Origin: Microbacterium enclense
GTDB taxonomy: Bacteria > Actinomycetota > Actinomycetes > Actinomycetales > Microbacteriaceae
NCBI RefSeq assembly: GCF_004022425.1
Contig: NZ_RBZY01000031.1
Location: forward strand, 1-47,043
Direction of reading: 5' to 3'
Length of the DNA: 47,043 nucleotides
Position numbers and translations under genes: made by a program. Shown in pieces: positions 45,073 to 47,043 of this stretch. How positions within the stretch are numbered: position 1 is the stretch's first letter; each line of letters opens with the position of its first letter. The notes below the pieces were generated by a model. It did no database searches. It saw nothing but the letters and a program-made list of their open reading frames with translations, and was not told the origin of the DNA.

Positions 45073-45125
45073 AACCCGCACCATCAGTTTGGAAGACTGA
45101 GGCTCTACCATTGAGCTACATCCCC
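45052..45125 (-). tRNA. tRNA-Gly (TCC anticodon)
   Basis: Cloverleaf on the reverse strand: acceptor GGGGATG/CATCCCC, short D arm AGCTCAATGGTAGAGC, anticodon loop CTTCCAA with TCC, T arm GTTCGATTC. The discriminator is T and CCA is encoded (45052-45054). A promoter-like TAGAGT (45151-45156 reverse) is upstream. Confidence 0.95.
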
Positions 45126-45343
45126 GCGGCGGCGAACCGCAGCGTCGACAACTCTACTTCACGCCCGACGGTGTCACGAACACCGGCGTTGCCAGGACAG
45201 GGGATGCGCTCGGAACAGGCTGATCACCGCCGAAACGGCCTGTGCTCGTGGCATCCGCCTGTTCTCGCGTCCGCAGACGCCGTCCGCGCCACGGCACACG
45301 GCATCCGATCGACTCCCAGAACGGCCCCCGCACGTCGATCGAC

Positions 45344-45349
45344 TAGACT
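45344..45349 (+). promoter_or_regulatory. -10 of tRNA-Pro
   Basis: TAGACT, 40 bases before the tRNA, giving a ~34-nt leader. No convincing -35 is seen. The rest of 45126-45389 shows nothing else apart from the tRNA-Gly -10. Confidence 0.4.
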
Positions 45350-45389
45350 TTCAGGGGTCGTTTCGTCGAACGCGTGCTGCGCGTCACCC

Positions 45390-45463
45390 CGGGGCGTAGC
45401 TCAGCTTGGTAGAGCGCCCGCTTTGGGAGCGGGAGGCCGCAGGTTCAAATCCTGTCGCCCCGA
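45390..45463 (+). tRNA. tRNA-Pro (TGG anticodon)
   Basis: Acceptor CGGGGCG/CGCCCCG, D arm AGCTCAGCTTGGTAGAGC, anticodon loop TTTGGGA with TGG, T arm GTTCAAATC, discriminator A. CCA is not encoded. It lies 74 bases before tig. Confidence 0.95.
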
Positions 45464-45536
45464 CGCAACGGCCCCACAGACCACAGGCCTAGCCGGCCCC
45501 CGCGTGCGCGCGGGCCACACGAGGAGAACACACCGC

Positions 45537-46994
45537 ATGGTCAACAGCACCGTCGAGAAGCTCAGCCCGACCCGGGTCAAGCTCCACATCACGGTCTCGC
45601 CCGAAGAGCTCAAGCCGAGCATCGCGCACGCCTACGAGCACATCGCGCAGGACGTGCAGATCCCCGGCTTCCGCAAGGGCAAGGTGCCGGCGCCGATCAT
45701 CGACCAGCGCATCGGCCGCGGCGCGGTCATCGAGCACGCCGTCAACGAGGGTCTCGACGGGTTCTACCGCCAGGCCGTCGAGGACCAGGAGCTGCGCGTC
45801 ATCGGACGCCCCAGCGCCGAGATCGTGGAGCTGCCCGAGCTCAAGGACTACTCCGGCGATCTCATCGTCGACGTCGAGGTCGACGTCCGTCCCGAGTTCG
45901 ACCTCCCCGCCTACGACACCATCACCGTGACCGTCGACGCGGTCGAGGCCGACGAGGCGGCGGTGGATGCCGAACTCGACCGCCTGCGTGCCCGCTTCGG
46001 CACGCTCGTGACCGTCGACCGTCCCGCCGCGAAGGGTGACTTCGTCGAGCTCGATCTCGTCGCCACCATCGACGGCGCCGAGATCGACCGCGCCGAGGGC
46101 GTGTCCTACGAGGTCGGCTCCGGCGAGCTGCTCGAGGGCATCGACGAGGCGATCGACTCGCTCACCGCCGACGAGCAGACCACGTTCCGTTCGAAGCTGG
46201 TCGGTGGCGACCACGCCGGGGAAGAGGCCGAGGTCTCCGTCACGATCACGGCTGTCAAGGAGCGCGAGCTGCCCGAGGCCGACGACGACTTCGCGCAGAT
46301 GGCATCCGAGTTCGACACCCTCGCCGAGCTCCGCGCCTCGCTCGCCGAGCGCGTGTCCGAGCAGTCGGTCTTCACGCAGGGCGCCGCCGCGCGCGACAAG
46401 TTCGTCGAGGCGCTCATCGAGGCCGTCGAGATCCCCGTGCCGCCGCAGCTCATCGAGGACGAGGTCCACACGCACCTCGAGGGCGAGAACCGCCTCGAGG
46501 ACGACGTGCACCGCGCCGAGGTCACCGAGGCCAGCGAGAAGCAGTTCCGTACCCAGATGATCCTCGACAAGATCGCCGAGGACGCCAACGTCCAGGTCTC
46601 GCAGGACGAGCTGACGCAGTACCTCATCCAGTCGGCCGCGCAGTACGGCATGGCGCCGCAGGAGTTCGTCAACGCGCTGCAGCAGGGCAACCAGCTGCCC
46701 GCGATGGTCGGCGAGGTCGCCCGTAACAAGGCGCTCGCGATCGCGCTCGGCAAGGTCACCGTCGTCGACACGAACGGCAAGCCCGTCGACCTGACCGGCT
46801 TCGTCGCCGTCGAGGGCGAAGAGCCCACCGACGCCGAGGACGAGGTCGCGGAAGAGGCCCAGGAGATCGCGGACGCCGCCGCCGACGCGGACGCCGTCGT
46901 CGAGGCCGAAGAGGCCGCCGCCGAGGAGGCCCCCAAGAAGGCCCCCGCCAAGAAGCGCGCTCCGGCCAAGAAGAAGGCCGCCGACAGCGAGTAA
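45537..46994 (+). CDS. tig: Trigger factor (ribosome-associated chaperone)
   Basis: A 485-residue chaperone. The ribosome-binding signature PGFRKGKVP is at ~44-52. The FKBP-type PPIase domain (~150-240) reads [14 protein letters not shown] and [17 protein letters not shown], followed by the long helical chaperone domain. Beyond ~430 the tail is Glu/Ala-rich and ends with a Lys/Pro/Ala tract ([15 protein letters not shown]), an actinobacterial feature. GAGGAGA lies eight bases before ATG 45537. In many genomes tig precedes clpP; here the terminator follows and the next gene is outside the window. Confidence 0.96.
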   Translation: MVNSTVEKLSPTRVKLHITVSPEELKPSIAHAYEHIAQDVQIPGFRKGKVPAPIIDQRIGRGAVIEHAVNEGLDGFYRQAVEDQELRVIGRPSAEIVELPELKDYSGDLIVDVEVDVRPEFDLPAYDTITVTVDAVEADEAAVDAELDRLRARFGTLVTVDRPAAKGDFVELDLVATIDGAEIDRAEGVSYEVGSGELLEGIDEAIDSLTADEQTTFRSKLVGGDHAGEEAEVSVTITAVKERELPEADDDFAQMASEFDTLAELRASLAERVSEQSVFTQGAAARDKFVEALIEAVEIPVPPQLIEDEVHTHLEGENRLEDDVHRAEVTEASEKQFRTQMILDKIAEDANVQVSQDELTQYLIQSAAQYGMAPQEFVNALQQGNQLPAMVGEVARNKALAIALGKVTVVDTNGKPVDLTGFVAVEGEEPTDAEDEVAEEAQEIADAAADADAVVEAEEAAAEEAPKKAPAKKRAPAKKKAADSE

Positions 46995-47013
46995 GCCTCG
47001 TCCGGTACGACGG

Positions 47014-47043
47014 AGGGGGTGGATGCCATGGCATCCACCCCCT
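47014..47043 (+). terminator. tig terminator: 30-bp perfect palindrome with GGATGCC/GGCATCC
   Basis: A perfect 30-bp palindrome (15 bp per half) centred on CCATGG, 19 bases after the tig stop, ending at the window edge. The inner part of each half is the recurrent heptamer. Confidence 0.75.

Noticed and set aside
36562..45125. Intact prophage or integrative element
   Set aside because: No integrase, terminase, portal or capsid gene is present; only one phage-associated small protein and a tRNA-end repeat.

Overview
The window is GC-rich, mostly chromosomal DNA of a high-GC Gram-positive bacterium, most likely Microbacterium or a close relative in Microbacteriaceae (inference). Supporting signs are a GlbO-type group II truncated haemoglobin, a Mycobacterium-type RpiB, a ferrochelatase with Fe-S cysteines, the GatCAB operon, the metallopeptidase-ClpS-DUF2017 cluster, DUF-like secreted lipoproteins, and many genes that appear to be transcribed without a leader.

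Layout. 1-5746: 5' part of glgX (reverse), then a cysteine desulfurase, mnmA and ligA (forward); the desulfurase probably supplies sulfur to MnmA for tRNA 2-thiouridine. 5790-8085: a lipoprotein and an acyl-CoA synthetase (reverse). 8146-12857: gatC-gatA-gatB with overlapping ends, then dinB. 12921-15972: two small forward genes, the reverse metallopeptidase-clpS-DUF2017 operon, tRNA-His, orn and tRNA-Arg. 16074-18729: a 69-residue protein, the divergent yczE-like/MocR pair with an ATTGG repeat array between them, and an 85-residue unknown. 18919-24483: an SSB paralogue, a lipoprotein, ettA, two thioesterases, an unknown gene and GlbO. 24480-27523: an MscS channel and a two-gene ABC exporter. 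27644-36553: pepN, ferrochelatase, rpiB, a Nei-type glycosylase, a PaiB-like protein, an amidohydrolase, dps and a gamma-carbonic anhydrase homologue.

36562-44874 looks accessory: a membrane-anchored TIM-barrel glycosidase-like protein, an ACR3/bile-acid-symporter family carrier, a 1594-residue secreted protein of fifteen beta-sandwich modules, and a phage-associated small protein that seems to lack a normal start codon. This block is poor in a heptamer abundant elsewhere. It abuts tRNA-Gly, whose 3' end is duplicated 156 bp away. tRNA-Pro and tig close the window.

Three sequence-wide signals are the main discoveries. (1) GGATGCC/GGCATCC occurs about 80 times by hand count, several-fold above base-composition expectation, in both orientations, and as inverted pairs in three terminator-like hairpins. 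(2) A TANNNT -10 hexamer lies exactly 6-7 nt before the start codon of at least sixteen genes, which points to leaderless mRNAs. (3) That same pattern places the start of the phage-associated gene at an ACG codon. No gene-free stretch exceeds 300 bases; the longest (45126-45389) holds only tRNA promoter-like hexamers. I saw no CRISPR array, integrase, transposase or origin.
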